Virus record (IMG/VR): IMGVR_UViG_3300047678_000169
Span: 1-64,000 of that record
Reading direction: 5' to 3' (one strand)
Length of the DNA stretch: 64,000 bases
DNA from: a virus
The translations under genes and the position numbers were made by a program. The notes under the pieces were generated by a model. The model saw only the letters and a list, made by a program, of their open reading frames with translations, was not told the origin of the DNA and searched no databases. Positions 56,004 through 64,000 of the stretch are shown here, one piece after another (position 1 is the first letter of the stretch; every line of letters begins with the position of its first letter).

Positions 56004-57218
56004 TTAAAAACCTATTGATGTGATTGAAAATACTTGTGCCTGACTTAGGCCGCTTCCCACCGCAGCGGGAGCCCACGATGCAGATACCGCGAATGACGCG
56101 GTGGCTTGAATACTGGAACTTAAAGACAAATTTATCGTAGCATTGGTAGTAGGATTAGTTACGCTGGCTATAATTCCACTGGCCGATACAATTGATATAG
56201 AAGATACTCCACCACCTACACCACCAGGTGCCCAAGACGCACTGACAGCAAACTGAGACCACGATGCAGTTCCAAACAGTGAGCCGGTGATTTGTGGACT
56301 GTTAACAATTGAAGAAGTTATCTGCGTGCTGTTAAACGAACTTGATAGAGCTACGAGCCTGTTTGAAAATGAAGCAGAGGTTGTTGCTACTGCTATATTT
56401 GTTACTGTGAAAGATGAACTTAATGGTGCTATCGAAGCACTCAAAGCCTGCAATGAACCGGATACAATTATTAGGCTTGAGCTTACTGGTATAACTGAGG
56501 AGCTGTTCGTGTTTACGACTGTGGTTAGAGCCACGACAGTTGTAGTAAACGATGAACTTGTTGCCGTGGCGCTTGTAGAAAATGAACTTGATAGCGTTCC
56601 AAGTCTCGTTGAGAAGGATGCTGATGAAACGACGAAAGAAGATGATACGGCAGTTAGCGACGTATTGGTTGCGACATTTGTAACAGTCAACGAAGAGCTT
56701 AATGGTGCAATCGATGCGCTTAGAGCTTGCAATGAACCAGAAAAAATAATCAAACTGGAACTGACAGGAATTAACGACGAACTGTTTGTGTTGACAGTAG
56801 AAGTCAAGGCTACAATAGTCGTCGTCAAAGATGAACTTAGTGGAGCAATTGATGCACTTAGAGACTGAAGCGAGCTTGAGATTACAATCAAACTCGAGCT
56901 AACAGGAATCAACGAAGAGCTATTCGTGCTGACCGTTGATGTGAGGGATACAATTGTCGTAGTAAATGAAGAGCTGTTCGTGGTATCCGATGTTGCGAAT
57001 GATGAAGAATATGTCAGTGCGTTTAAGGCGAACGATGCCGTTGTTGCCATAGACGATGTTCCAAAGCCAGGAGTTATTCCCGCTGCCGATTCCGCCTGCA
57101 CTCTTAATTGATTGTTTGCATCTAAAAATAAGCTAGACGTTGTTACGCCATCTGCGTTCATCAACGAGAGAACCGGGCCGTTTTTTTGGTCAAATAGAAT
57201 TTCTGAAATATTGCTCAT
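56004..57218 (-). CDS. Tail-fibre-type protein with serine-rich coiled repeats
   Basis: 404 residues. NISEILFDQKNGPVL opens it, then a long run of Ser/Thr-rich repeats such as SSSLIPVSSSLIVISSSLQSLSAS and SSFTTTVVALTTVV, i.e. heptad-like hydrophobic positions separated by Ser. The late part ends in the TASWSQFAVSASWAP motif shared with the 1251-aa protein. Likely a trimeric fibre shaft. ATG overlaps the 1251-aa stop (ATGA). Confidence 0.7.
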   Translation of the reverse strand: MSNISEILFDQKNGPVLSLMNADGVTTSSLFLDANNQLRVQAESAAGITPGFGTSSMATTASFALNALTYSSSFATSDTTNSSSFTTTIVSLTSTVSTNSSSLIPVSSSLIVISSSLQSLSASIAPLSSSLTTTIVALTSTVNTNSSSLIPVSSSLIIFSGSLQALSASIAPLSSSLTVTNVATNTSLTAVSSSFVVSSASFSTRLGTLSSSFSTSATATSSSFTTTVVALTTVVNTNSSSVIPVSSSLIIVSGSLQALSASIAPLSSSFTVTNIAVATTSASFSNRLVALSSSFNSTQITSSIVNSPQITGSLFGTASWSQFAVSASWAPGGVGGGVSSISIVSASGIIASVTNPTTNATINLSLSSSIQATASFAVSASWAPAAVGSGLSQAQVFSITSIGF

Positions 57219-60200
57219 AGCTTACTTATAAGTATTGAAACCGATGGTTTTGAGTGTGAAGTTGCAATAGAAGGTGGCGGTATAACCTGCATGGAACCAC
57301 TATTTCCAGCGAATTCAGCTCTGAGAGCGGAGCCTGATAGAACAGGAATTATCACCTTTGAAACTAATGGCTGAGGAACGTTGTTGGCCGTGAATGAGAA
57401 AGCAGAATAACTTCCTGATATTTCAAGATTATCAAGAACCAATCTTGTTGCTCCGACCAAAGTTCCGCTGCCTGTCTTTTGCATGTAGGTAGTTAAAGTA
57501 ACTTCATATAATCCACCCAAAGAACATGTGAATTGTCCAGATGATGTTGAATGTGTCCATGCCGGAGAAGGAGTTAAAATATTGCTGAAATTAATTTCGT
57601 TAAACGTATTGACAGACAGAACAGACTGTGAGCCAGTTCCAATTGCTGTGTAAAATCCGGATGCTGTTGCGTTTGCTGCCCATGAGGCTGTTCCAAACAA
57701 AGAACCTGTTATTTGTGAACTGTTGATGAATGAACTTGTAACTTGTGTGCTATTGAATGAGCCAGAGAGTGCAACGAGTCTACTTGAGAAAGAGGCTGAA
57801 GAATTTACAAAAGAACTTGATACAGTAAGTAAGCTTCCACTGTCAGCCAATTCCCTTGCTGTAAATGATGCAGAAGTGGCCTGGTAAGATGAGGATAACG
57901 CTAATAGACTTCCTGAGTCAGCCAATTCTTTTGCAGTGAAGGATGCGGATGTTGTCTGATAGGATGACGACAGTGCCAACAAACTTCCGCTATTTGTAAA
58001 TATCCTTGTGCTAAATGATGCAGAAGATGCAACAAAAGATGCCGATACTGACAGTAGACTTGAACTATTCGTAGTGACATTTGAAGTCAAATTACTTATA
58101 GTAGAAGTTAAAGATGAACTATAAGATAAAGCATTTGAAGAGAAAGATGCTGTTCCATCCAAGCTACCACTGAAGGAACTTGTAACGTCAGTTGGAGTTA
58201 TTCTACCCAAAGTAAGTGTTATCGATGGAGTAGTAGTTGCGTTTTGAACCGTTCCACTTACGCCGTTTGCCGTAGCAACGGACACCGATGTTACTGAGCC
58301 TGTTGCAGACGTTCCTGCTGTTGGTGCCCAAGACGCAGAAATTGCATTTACCGACCACGACGCAGTTCCAAATAAAGAACCGGTAATATTTCCTGAAAAT
58401 GATGATGTTACGTCCGTTGGAACTATTCTACCAAGGGTTACTGTTATAGCGGGCGTTGTTGTTGCATTTTGAACGGTTCCACTAACTCCGTTTGATGTAT
58501 TAACAGATACATTGGTTACTGAGCCGGTAGCCGATGTTCCCGATGTTGGTGCCCACGATGCCGAAATTGAATTTTGTGCCCAAGAGGATGTCCCGAATAC
58601 TGAACCAGTTATTTGAGTGATTAGAGCAGATGATGCTGTTATTGATGTTGATACAGACAGTGAACCACTCAAAATTGTTATGTAGGAACTACTGAATGTT
58701 GCGATTGCTGACAAAGTATTTTGTGCTGTTCCGGTTGGCCCAACAGGAGCAATTTTGATTATAACACTTCCTCCGCCACCAAGTCCAGTTCCTCTACTTC
58801 CAGCCAACACAAAGTCTCTTCCCTGCGTATCGGATGTTCCGGCAACAACGCTTTGCATAGACATTGTTTGCGGAACAGCGGCCGCTGCATCAGCATTTCC
58901 GAACTGTAGATTTCCCGCTCCTGGACTTGTGATTACAGTGTCGGCGCTTGCATTTGCGTCAGCCAATCCTGTAATAAATCCATATCCATAATTTCCTCTT
59001 TGAATTACAAAACCTTTGCTATTAGAAATTCCGATGACTCCATTACTTGCTCCAGCGGAACAACCAATTATCAATAATCCGTTTAAATCTTGTCCACCGA
59101 GATATATTACAGCGTTTCCTCCGGCACTCGTTCTTTCAACTCTAAATATTCCTGTCGGGTCCGCTTTTGATGAAATTGCAGCTTCTGCCGAATATGAAGA
59201 TGTTCCAAATACGCTTCCTGTTATTTGAGAGCCTGAAATTATTGAACCAGTAATTTGTGAACTATTAAACGAAGATGATAGTGCCACTAACCTACTTGAG
59301 AACGAAGCGCTCGATACAACTAAGGAAGATGATACCAATAATAAACTTCCTGAATCTGCTAATTCTTTTTCTGTGAAAGACGCGGAAGTTGTTTGGTAAG
59401 ACGAGGAAAGTGATAATAGAGAGGCAGAGGTCGTTAGTAAACTTCCACTGTCTGTAAAGATTCTTGTGCTGAATGAAGCAGATGAAGCGACATAAGATGA
59501 AGACAGTGCCAACAAACTTCCAGAATCAGCCAGTTCTTTAGCTGTGAATGATGCAGAAGATGCCAAATAAGAAGCCGAAAGAGCTAATAAACTACCACTA
59601 TCTTTAAACACCCTTGTGCTAAACGAAGCTGAAGAAACAACGTAAGATGAAGAAAGCGTCAACAAACTTCCAGAATCAGCCAACTCTTTTGAGGTAAATG
59701 AAGCAGATGTTGTTTGATACGAAGAAGACAGAGCCAACAAACTCGAACTATTCGTAGTAACGTTTGCGGTCAAACTACTGATGGTCGTTGTAAACGAAGC
59801 ACTGTTGGTTGTATCGCTAGTGCTAAATGATGAAGAATATGTTTGGGCGTTTTGAGAGAATGATGCGGTTCCAAACAACGAACCTGTAAATTGTGAGCCG
59901 GAAATTATTGAACCCGTAATTTGTCCGGTTGAAATTGATGTTGGAGTTATTGCTCCTAACGTTATAGAAATCGCCGGGGCCGTTGTCGAATTAGCAACAG
60001 TTCCACTTACTCCAGCGTTTGTGGTTACGCTTACGCTTGTTACAGAGCCTGTGGTTGTTGTTCCTGATGTAGGAGCCCACGATGCCGATACTGAATTTTG
60101 TGCCCATGACGCAGTTCCAAACAATGAACCGGTTATTTGTGGACTGTTAACAACAGAAGCGGTTATTTGAACTGTGGACAATGAGGTATTCAACGCTCCA

Positions 60201-60970
60201 ATTATATTGGAGAATGATGCCGATGCCACTACAAGATTGGTCAGTCCCGTTCCAGCTGATGCGCTTAGTGAATTAACAGTGGAATTGAAAGATGCACTAT
60301 TCCCTGTTATTTGAACAGATAAAGAACTTGATAAAGGAGCTATTGAAGCACTAACAGATTGAACTGAGCCTGATACAATGACTAAGCTTGAACTTATTGG
60401 TATTAACGAAGAACTGTTTGTATTGACAGTTGATGTCAGTGTTACAATCGTTGTAGAAAAAGATGAACTGATGGTCGTATCAGTTGCGCTAAGCGACGAT
60501 GAATAAGACTGTGCGTTTAAAGCAAAAGAAGAGGTAACTGAATTCTGTGACCAGGATGATGTTCCAAATAAAGAACTTGTTGGTGAAAGACCGGCACTTG
60601 GGGCCCACGACGCTGATATAGAATTTCTCGACCAAGAAGCTGTATCAATATAAGAAGCCGTTTGAGCCTGTAGGCTGTTTAAAGAAAGTCCAGCTATTAC
60701 AGCGTAGGACGCAGTATCACTGACACTTGCTATTACCGAATATGAGGCACTTACAGCCAATTGTGCTTTGATAGCATAAGAGGCTGTTGAGACAGACATT
60801 GAGCTTGTCTGGGAACTAGCCAGAAGCGAACTTGATGGTGTATAACTGAACACCATGTTTCCAACTCCGTCCAAAACATAAGAATTAGAGCCAGTGTCTA
60901 ATCTCTGTAGGATATTTTGGTAACTTTCAGAGACATGTTGGAGAGTTAAGTCTTTATCAGGAAAATTCAT
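57215..60970 (-). CDS. Very long tail fibre protein with tandem repeats
   Basis: 1251 residues. N-terminal MNFPDKDLTLQHVSESYQNI is the pattern that begins phage long tail fibres attached to a baseplate. At least four copies of a cassette GSLFGTASWAQNSVSASWAP plus GSVTSVSVTTNAGVSGTV and many of ADSGSLLALSSSYQTTSASF form the shaft. The end (FTCSLGGLYEVTLTTYMQKT near 1150, then strands to 1251) resembles a C1q/TNF-like jelly-roll tip. By position and composition it is the host-recognition fibre; the exact ligand is unknown. Near-identical repeats suggest recent expansion. Confidence 0.78.
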   Translation of the reverse strand: MNFPDKDLTLQHVSESYQNILQRLDTGSNSYVLDGVGNMVFSYTPSSSLLASSQTSSMSVSTASYAIKAQLAVSASYSVIASVSDTASYAVIAGLSLNSLQAQTASYIDTASWSRNSISASWAPSAGLSPTSSLFGTSSWSQNSVTSSFALNAQSYSSSLSATDTTISSSFSTTIVTLTSTVNTNSSSLIPISSSLVIVSGSVQSVSASIAPLSSSLSVQITGNSASFNSTVNSLSASAGTGLTNLVVASASFSNIIGALNTSLSTVQITASVVNSPQITGSLFGTASWAQNSVSASWAPTSGTTTTGSVTSVSVTTNAGVSGTVANSTTAPAISITLGAITPTSISTGQITGSIISGSQFTGSLFGTASFSQNAQTYSSSFSTSDTTNSASFTTTISSLTANVTTNSSSLLALSSSYQTTSASFTSKELADSGSLLTLSSSYVVSSASFSTRVFKDSGSLLALSASYLASSASFTAKELADSGSLLALSSSYVASSASFSTRIFTDSGSLLTTSASLLSLSSSYQTTSASFTEKELADSGSLLLVSSSLVVSSASFSSRLVALSSSFNSSQITGSIISGSQITGSVFGTSSYSAEAAISSKADPTGIFRVERTSAGGNAVIYLGGQDLNGLLIIGCSAGASNGVIGISNSKGFVIQRGNYGYGFITGLADANASADTVITSPGAGNLQFGNADAAAAVPQTMSMQSVVAGTSDTQGRDFVLAGSRGTGLGGGGSVIIKIAPVGPTGTAQNTLSAIATFSSSYITILSGSLSVSTSITASSALITQITGSVFGTSSWAQNSISASWAPTSGTSATGSVTNVSVNTSNGVSGTVQNATTTPAITVTLGRIVPTDVTSSFSGNITGSLFGTASWSVNAISASWAPTAGTSATGSVTSVSVATANGVSGTVQNATTTPSITLTLGRITPTDVTSSFSGSLDGTASFSSNALSYSSSLTSTISNLTSNVTTNSSSLLSVSASFVASSASFSTRIFTNSGSLLALSSSYQTTSASFTAKELADSGSLLALSSSYQATSASFTARELADSGSLLTVSSSFVNSSASFSSRLVALSGSFNSTQVTSSFINSSQITGSLFGTASWAANATASGFYTAIGTGSQSVLSVNTFNEINFSNILTPSPAWTHSTSSGQFTCSLGGLYEVTLTTYMQKTGSGTLVGATRLVLDNLEISGSYSAFSFTANNVPQPLVSKVIIPVLSGSALRAEFAGNSGSMQVIPPPSIATSHSKPSVSILISKL

Positions 60971-61023
60971 TTGGGACGGCTATATATATGAATTGAATCA
61001 GTGATTTGACACCGATTCATCCA

Positions 61024-61638
61024 TCACTTGATTTTTTTAAGGAATTGACGAGAAATAGCTTCTCTTTTTCCAATCAATTCACCGTTAACCTTAAAGTATT
61101 CTCCCAAAAGCTCTTTTAATACTTCTTTCGTCAATGTCTTTTTTGTGATACCAACACGTTCACATATAGAAACTAATTCATCAGAAGGAGATTGCTTTTG
61201 ATTTGAAATTTTAACAACGTGTTTTTCCTTCAATGGTTTCGTTTCTTTTGATAAATCCGTTTTTTCGATGGTTTGTGCAGGACCTTTTGCCACCACCACT
61301 TCAACCAATGGCTTTTTGTCTTCTTTCTTCTGTTCTTGAACTACAACTTTCATGGATGTGTGTTCTTCAACTATGAAATCGGATTCCCAAGGTTTAAAAT
61401 AAACATCTTCCACAATAATTTCAAGATGCATTTTTCCTGTTGTATTTTCTTCCATGATTCCCTTCAATTTTTTGATTGGGATTATGCACTTATCACCTTC
61501 AATGGTTCCTTTGAAAACTAAGTTGAGCCCCTCAGATTCTACAATCAAACGAGCAATTGAATTTTTCAACGAGGCGTTCTTAACTGAAACATCAGCTGAG
61601 AAATTTTCGTTTTTGTCTGTGTATAAAGTGTAGGACAT
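61024..61638 (-). CDS. Virion-associated hypothetical protein
   Basis: 204 residues. First half beta-rich (SYTLYTDKNENFSADVSVKN, KMHLEIIVEDVYFKPWESDF), then a Lys/Glu-rich hinge, then a helical domain (LVSICERVGITKKTLTKEVLKEL). The beta part resembles the N-terminal domain of hypothetical proteins in cyanophage-like genomes. Placed before the fibre genes with the same direction, so a structural part is likely. Confidence 0.6.
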   Translation of the reverse strand: MSYTLYTDKNENFSADVSVKNASLKNSIARLIVESEGLNLVFKGTIEGDKCIIPIKKLKGIMEENTTGKMHLEIIVEDVYFKPWESDFIVEEHTSMKVVVQEQKKEDKKPLVEVVVAKGPAQTIEKTDLSKETKPLKEKHVVKISNQKQSPSDELVSICERVGITKKTLTKEVLKELLGEYFKVNGELIGKREAISRQFLKKIK

Positions 61639-61642
61639 GGGC

Positions 61643-62068
61643 TTATGTGGTTACGCTGAGCTTTGCTTCTGTGAGTCGATTGATTTCAAATTTTATTTTC
61701 TTAACATTGAAGAAAATATTATTTTCTTCTCTGGTTTCTTTTTTTTGGGAAAAATGTTCGGTTCCAACAATGCAAATCAGTTCAATAGTCTTTTTCTTTT
61801 TTACTTTTCTCAATTGAACTGGCTCAACTGATGGAATAACTTCGGGAATATTTCCCATTGCCAAGTTCCAACCATCTTCTGTAGAAGGAACTGATGGGGT
61901 TGGTGGAATCGGTTGTTGAGTTCCCCAGGTGTCTTGAAAACAAACCCAAGTTTCGCTGATTTGGCTCCATATGTCGGAGTTGGTTGCTCTTTTGCCGACC
62001 TCGCTCCATGTGGCCTTAACAGAAGACCACGTATCGCTAAAATTACTCCATGTGAGGTTGCATGACAT
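61643..62068 (-). CDS. Hypothetical protein with Trp repeats
   Basis: 141 residues from ATG 62068 (an earlier in-frame ATG at 62098 precedes the octamer). The N-terminus repeats a W-x(3)-SxTW pattern (LTWSNFSDTWSSVKATWSEV, ISETWVCFQDTW), followed by a proline-rich linker (QQPIPPTPSVPSTEDGW) and a charged helix. TATTTATA 6 bases before the ATG. Probably a structural or attachment protein; no family recognised. Confidence 0.6.
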   Translation of the reverse strand: MSCNLTWSNFSDTWSSVKATWSEVGKRATNSDIWSQISETWVCFQDTWGTQQPIPPTPSVPSTEDGWNLAMGNIPEVIPSVEPVQLRKVKKKKTIELICIVGTEHFSQKKETREENNIFFNVKKIKFEINRLTEAKLSVTT

Positions 62069-62074
62069 ATTGAC

Positions 62075-62082
62075 TATAAATA
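62075..62082 (-). promoter_or_regulatory. TA(T/C)TTATA motif before the 61643-62068 gene
   Basis: Minus strand CTATATTTATAGTCAATATG; octamer 6 bases before ATG 62068. Function inferred. Confidence 0.4.
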
Positions 62083-62135
62083 TAGGTTTTTTCCTCAATT
62101 AAACCTTGGGAGACAGATTTATTTGGCGATGGGCA

Positions 62136-62166
62136 CAAAAAAAGAGCGGAGAAAAAATCTCCGCTC
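62136..62166 (-). terminator. Rho-independent terminator
   Basis: Minus strand stem gagcggaga/tctccgctc (9 bp, GC-rich), short A-loop, seven T after it. It ends the small membrane-protein gene 62185-62295. Confidence 0.85.
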
Positions 62167-62184
62167 CTTTCAAGGGGTCGCTAC

Positions 62185-62295
62185 TTAGACTTCACGGTAA
62201 GTAAGCCTTTGGCGAGTCTGGTCTTTGACCGTAATCACCACAAGGCCTATTACGGCGAACCAAGCAACAGCCATTGCTAATGTATCAGCTATCAT
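62185..62295 (-). CDS. Small membrane protein, 36 aa
   Basis: MIADTLAMAVAWFAVIGLVV is one membrane helix, then ITVKDQTRQRLTYREV, a basic tail. TTGAAA and CATAAG boxes stand 30 and 7 bases before the ATG, the same layout as other early-type promoters here. Followed by a strong terminator. No function known; the rest of the 62296-62462 gap shows no other gene. Confidence 0.5.
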   Translation of the reverse strand: MIADTLAMAVAWFAVIGLVVITVKDQTRQRLTYREV

Positions 62296-62462
62296 TTGTT
62301 TTCTTATGGTTAAGGCGTCCACCTTTTTCAAGGCTTCCGCAGTTTATATTAAAGTGTATCATTCGATTGTGTCTCTTAAATACACCGTAAAGTTGTAAAA
62401 GTTGCTAGTAAAATACTAACTACTTGATGTTACGCTACTTACGTAGGAAATATCATTCCTTT

Positions 62463-62723
62463 TTAACGGGCATCATACGTAGGACCAGGCGGACAGTCCT
62501 TTTCCATCTGAATCTTGAAGCAATGAACCAAGGCGTCCAAATTAGACAGGTCTAGGACGCGAATTGCATGTTCAATATCTTTGTAACTTACTAAGGAATA
62601 GTAAGAACCGAAATCACCGTCATCGACGTAGATTTGCACAAGTTCCTTCTGTTCATTGATTTGAATCCGTCCACCAAGTATAGTGCCGGCCTCTTCAATA
62701 TCGAGTGAGTCTAAGGTTATCAT
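62463..62723 (-). CDS. Small acidic protein, paralogue of 62857-63099
   Basis: 86 residues. DDGDFGSYYSLVSYKDIEHA and DALVHCFKIQMEKDCPPGP align with the next gene upstream (see there). Its sigma70-like boxes lie 32 and 9 bases before the ATG. A DGDFGSY strand-loop and a terminal PPGP suggest a compact fold; no family recognised. Confidence 0.65.
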   Translation of the reverse strand: MITLDSLDIEEAGTILGGRIQINEQKELVQIYVDDGDFGSYYSLVSYKDIEHAIRVLDLSNLDALVHCFKIQMEKDCPPGPTYDAR

Positions 62724-62732
62724 TTGACCGCT

Positions 62733-62761
62733 ACGCTACTCAATTCTATAAAATTAGTCAA
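62733..62761 (-). promoter_or_regulatory. Sigma70-like promoter for the 62463-62723 gene
   Basis: Minus strand TTGACT (62761-62756), 17-base spacer, TAGCGT (62738-62733), 9 bases to ATG 62723. The TTGACT directly follows the terminator of the upstream gene. Confidence 0.5.
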
Positions 62762-62793
62762 CAAAAAAGACGACTCTTTTGGAATCGTCTTTT
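62762..62793 (-). terminator. Terminator-type hairpin
   Basis: Minus strand stem aaaagacga/tcgtctttt, 11-base loop, and TTTTTTG beyond the stem. It terminates the 62857-63099 gene. Confidence 0.7.
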
Positions 62794-62856
62794 AAGGCAA
62801 TGGAGGGCCAACTATACGTTACGAAATCGTAACTATAATTGTAAAAATTGTATATA

Positions 62857-63099
62857 TTACCTCGGACCGGGAGGAGAATTGAGTCTCATAGCCTCTTTTA
62901 CACAATATAATAAGGCTCCGAAATCGTCAGTTTTTCTATCAACCATCGCTTTTTTAACTTGGTCGTAGGTGACGGTTGCCAAGTAACTTCCAAAGTCACC
63001 ATCTTCATACCGTAGATTGAATCTGCTACGTTCTTTGTCGTCGGCTATATCAATGTGAAGCTGTGTTGAGATTGTTACTATGTGGGTTGGATTTAACAT
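62857..63099 (-). CDS. Small acidic protein, paralogue of 62463-62723
   Basis: 80 residues. YEDGDFGSYLATVTYDQVKK and ALLYCVKEAMRLNSPPGP align with the neighbouring protein (DGDFGSY, V-x-Y, C-x-K, PPGP), so the two arose by tandem duplication. Has TTGACA and TAGGAT boxes, with 6 bases from the -10 to the ATG. No known function. Confidence 0.65.
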   Translation of the reverse strand: MLNPTHIVTISTQLHIDIADDKERSRFNLRYEDGDFGSYLATVTYDQVKKAMVDRKTDDFGALLYCVKEAMRLNSPPGPR

Positions 63100-63105
63100 T
63101 CCACC

Positions 63106-63133
63106 ATCCTACAGGAGTTAATAATACTGTCAA
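63106..63133 (-). promoter_or_regulatory. Sigma70-like promoter for the 62857-63099 gene
   Basis: Minus strand TTGACA (63133-63128), 16-base spacer, TAGGAT (63111-63106), 6 bases to ATG 63099. Same geometry as for the UvsE and PIF1-like genes. Confidence 0.6.
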
Positions 63134-63157
63134 TCTCAATAATTTCGTTCAAATCCT

Positions 63158-63813
63158 ATGGTTTGAACCTATTTAATTTACAAGATAACTAACAAGCTAA
63201 ATAACAAAATTTACGTTGGAAAGCATAAGACCGTTGATATCAACGACGACTATTTTGGTTCAGGTTTACTATTGAGTAGAGCGATTGAAAAACATGGAAA
63301 AGAAAACTTCACAAAAGAAATTCTCTTTGAGTGCAAATCAGAAAAAGAAATGAATCAAAAAGAGGCCGATATTGTTAATGAAGATTTTGTTGCTCGGGAC
63401 GATACTTACAATTTAGTATTAGGAGGAACCGGTGGATGGAACTGTGTTATGGAAAACAAGTTATTTCTAACGGACAAGTTTTATCTATCTTCTGCGTCAA
63501 ATTGGGAAATTGGAAGAAAAAATTAGAGGAATTTATGTTAGACAAAGAATTTCGAGAAAAGTTTTCAAAGAAAATTTCAAATGGACTAAAAAAATTGTAT
63601 GAGGGTTCTATTCATCCGTGGATAGGAAGAACTCACAATACATCTTCGAAAAAGAAAATGAGTGAGGCCAAGAAAGGAAAATACAACGGAAACAAAAATC
63701 CGTCGTTCGGAACAATTTGGATAAATAATGGTTCTCAATCTATGAAAATCAAAAAGACAGAACAAATTCCTCAAGGCTACAAAAAAGGTCGGCTCACTAA
63801 AATGTTATCTTAA
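63158..63813 (+). pseudogene. Decayed GIY-YIG homing endonuclease
   Basis: Frame 63158 begins ATG GTT TGA, a stop at codon 3, then continues as YLIYKITNKLNNKIYVGKHK (GIY-YIG core, with IYVGKH) up to NWEIGRKN and a TAG at 63524. The C-terminal part, from about 63520 in the next frame, reads LEEFMLDKEFREKFSKKISN and GRTHNTSSKKKMSEAKKGK (NUMOD3). The two parts meet at a run of six A (GAAAAAATT); one base too few or too many, or a -1 shift at A-AAA-AAT, would join them. Two lesions make a decayed gene the best reading. Runs opposite to its neighbours. Confidence 0.75.
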
Positions 63814-63820
63814 TGAGCCG

Positions 63821-63894
63821 GGGTGCAGGTCCGGCGTCTGAATCCGTTGTTCTTGGTTATGAGCCAAACGAGTTACCACATACTCTACCCTGCA
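63821..63894 (-). tRNA. tRNA-Met(CAT)-like, initiator-type features
   Basis: Acceptor TGCAGGG pairs with ACCTGCA in 6 of 7 positions; D-arm GAGT/ACTC with GTGGTA loop, which gives A11-U24, a hallmark of initiator tRNAs; anticodon arm TTTGG-CTCATAA-CCAAG with CAT. The T-arm is weak: ACGGA-TTCAGAC-GCCGG pairs in only 3 of 5. No CCA is encoded (CCCC follows). Initiator-like tRNA-Met is likely, but the poor T-arm leaves doubt about function. Confidence 0.5.
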
Positions 63895-63902
63895 AAATAA
63901 AA

Positions 63903-63975
63903 TGGAGCGGCGTTCTTGGAACGACCAGAACCTTCGACCTGGAAGGCCGACGTGCGAACAATACACCAACACCGC
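63903..63975 (-). tRNA. tRNA-Gly(TCC)-like
   Basis: Acceptor GCGGTGT/ACGCCGC pairs in all 7 (one G-U), then T and an encoded CCA. D-stem GTGT/GCAC; anticodon arm TCGGC-CTTCCAG-GTCGA with TCC, the usual tRNA-Gly loop. The T-arm is irregular: TCTGG and CCAAGA pair with one bulged A and a 5-base loop in place of TTCnAnn. The gene is 73 bases. It is 8 bases from the Met-like gene, so a tRNA cluster probably continues past the window. Confidence 0.55.
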
Positions 63976-64000
63976 ATAATTTGTGGACATGTTTATTACC

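Noticed and set aside
56287-56868. Long plus-strand open frame opposite the 404-aa tail protein
   Set aside because: It is the reverse frame of a highly repetitive serine-rich gene; such frames stay open by composition. No start signal or known domain.
57227-57234. TACTTATA octamer before the 404-aa tail gene
   Set aside because: It lies inside the coding end of the 1251-aa gene and encodes its last residues, so chance is likely; not counted as support for the motif.
63158-63166. Possible TGA-to-Trp recoding at codon 3 of the GIY-YIG gene
   Set aside because: Many genes in the window use TGA as a functional stop in ATGA overlaps, so recoding is not supported; decay is simpler.

Overview
The window looks like a piece of a large tailed-phage genome. 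Genes are tightly packed, nearly all on the minus strand, and often joined by 4-base ATGA or GTGA overlaps. Recognisable phage parts include a T4 gp62-like clamp-loader subunit, a UvsW/SNF2-type and a Dda/PIF1-type helicase, dUTPase, dCMP deaminase, a deoxynucleotide kinase, very long repetitive tail-fibre-like proteins, and several GIY-YIG, HNH and PD-(D/E)XK homing-endonuclease-like genes. A secreted protein with a PEP-CTERM tail and a FecR-like exported protein suggest a Gram-negative host with an exosortase system. Verrucomicrobiota or a relative is my guess, not something the sequence proves.

Layout. 1-5 kb: RNase Z-like hydrolase cut by the window edge, nucleotidyltransferase-like protein, Mom-like DNA-modification protein, a beta-propeller with a Pro-Thr linker, and an HNH protein. 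5-14 kb: SF2 helicase, AAA ATPase, deoxyribosyltransferase-like protein, virion- or membrane-type proteins, a 2H phosphoesterase-like protein, a zincin, and a plus-strand GMP reductase/IMPDH-family gene. 14-41 kb: dUTPase followed by a very large glycan region with more than a dozen glycosyltransferase-like genes, five methyltransferase-like genes, an NDP-sugar epimerase and a sugar nucleotidyltransferase. That region also holds a cupin, a RuBisCO-like protein and a GDPD-like protein. It is interrupted by a histidine phosphatase, the PIF1-like helicase, homing endonucleases and a groES-groEL pair. 41-51 kb: RecB-like Fe-S nuclease, a divergent plus-strand four-gene cassette with a PAS protein and a response-regulator receiver, nucleotide metabolism, clamp loader, HNH nuclease and UV-damage endonuclease. 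51-64 kb: PEP-CTERM protein, two glycosyltransferases, a complete tmRNA gene, three large repetitive tail-type proteins, small genes, a decayed GIY-YIG gene and two tRNA-like genes.

The gene content suggests three combined functions. The first is DNA metabolism and nucleotide supply. The second is construction or remodelling of a surface or virion glycan, in which the RuBisCO-like protein sits within a translationally coupled run of sugar-activation and transfer genes. The third is support of host translation and folding through tmRNA, tRNAs and GroES/GroEL. Two repeated upstream sequence types were visible. One is a sigma70-like TTGAC box with a -10 box lying so close to the ATG that the message would be nearly leaderless. 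The other is a TA(T/C)TTATA octamer a few bases before many starts.
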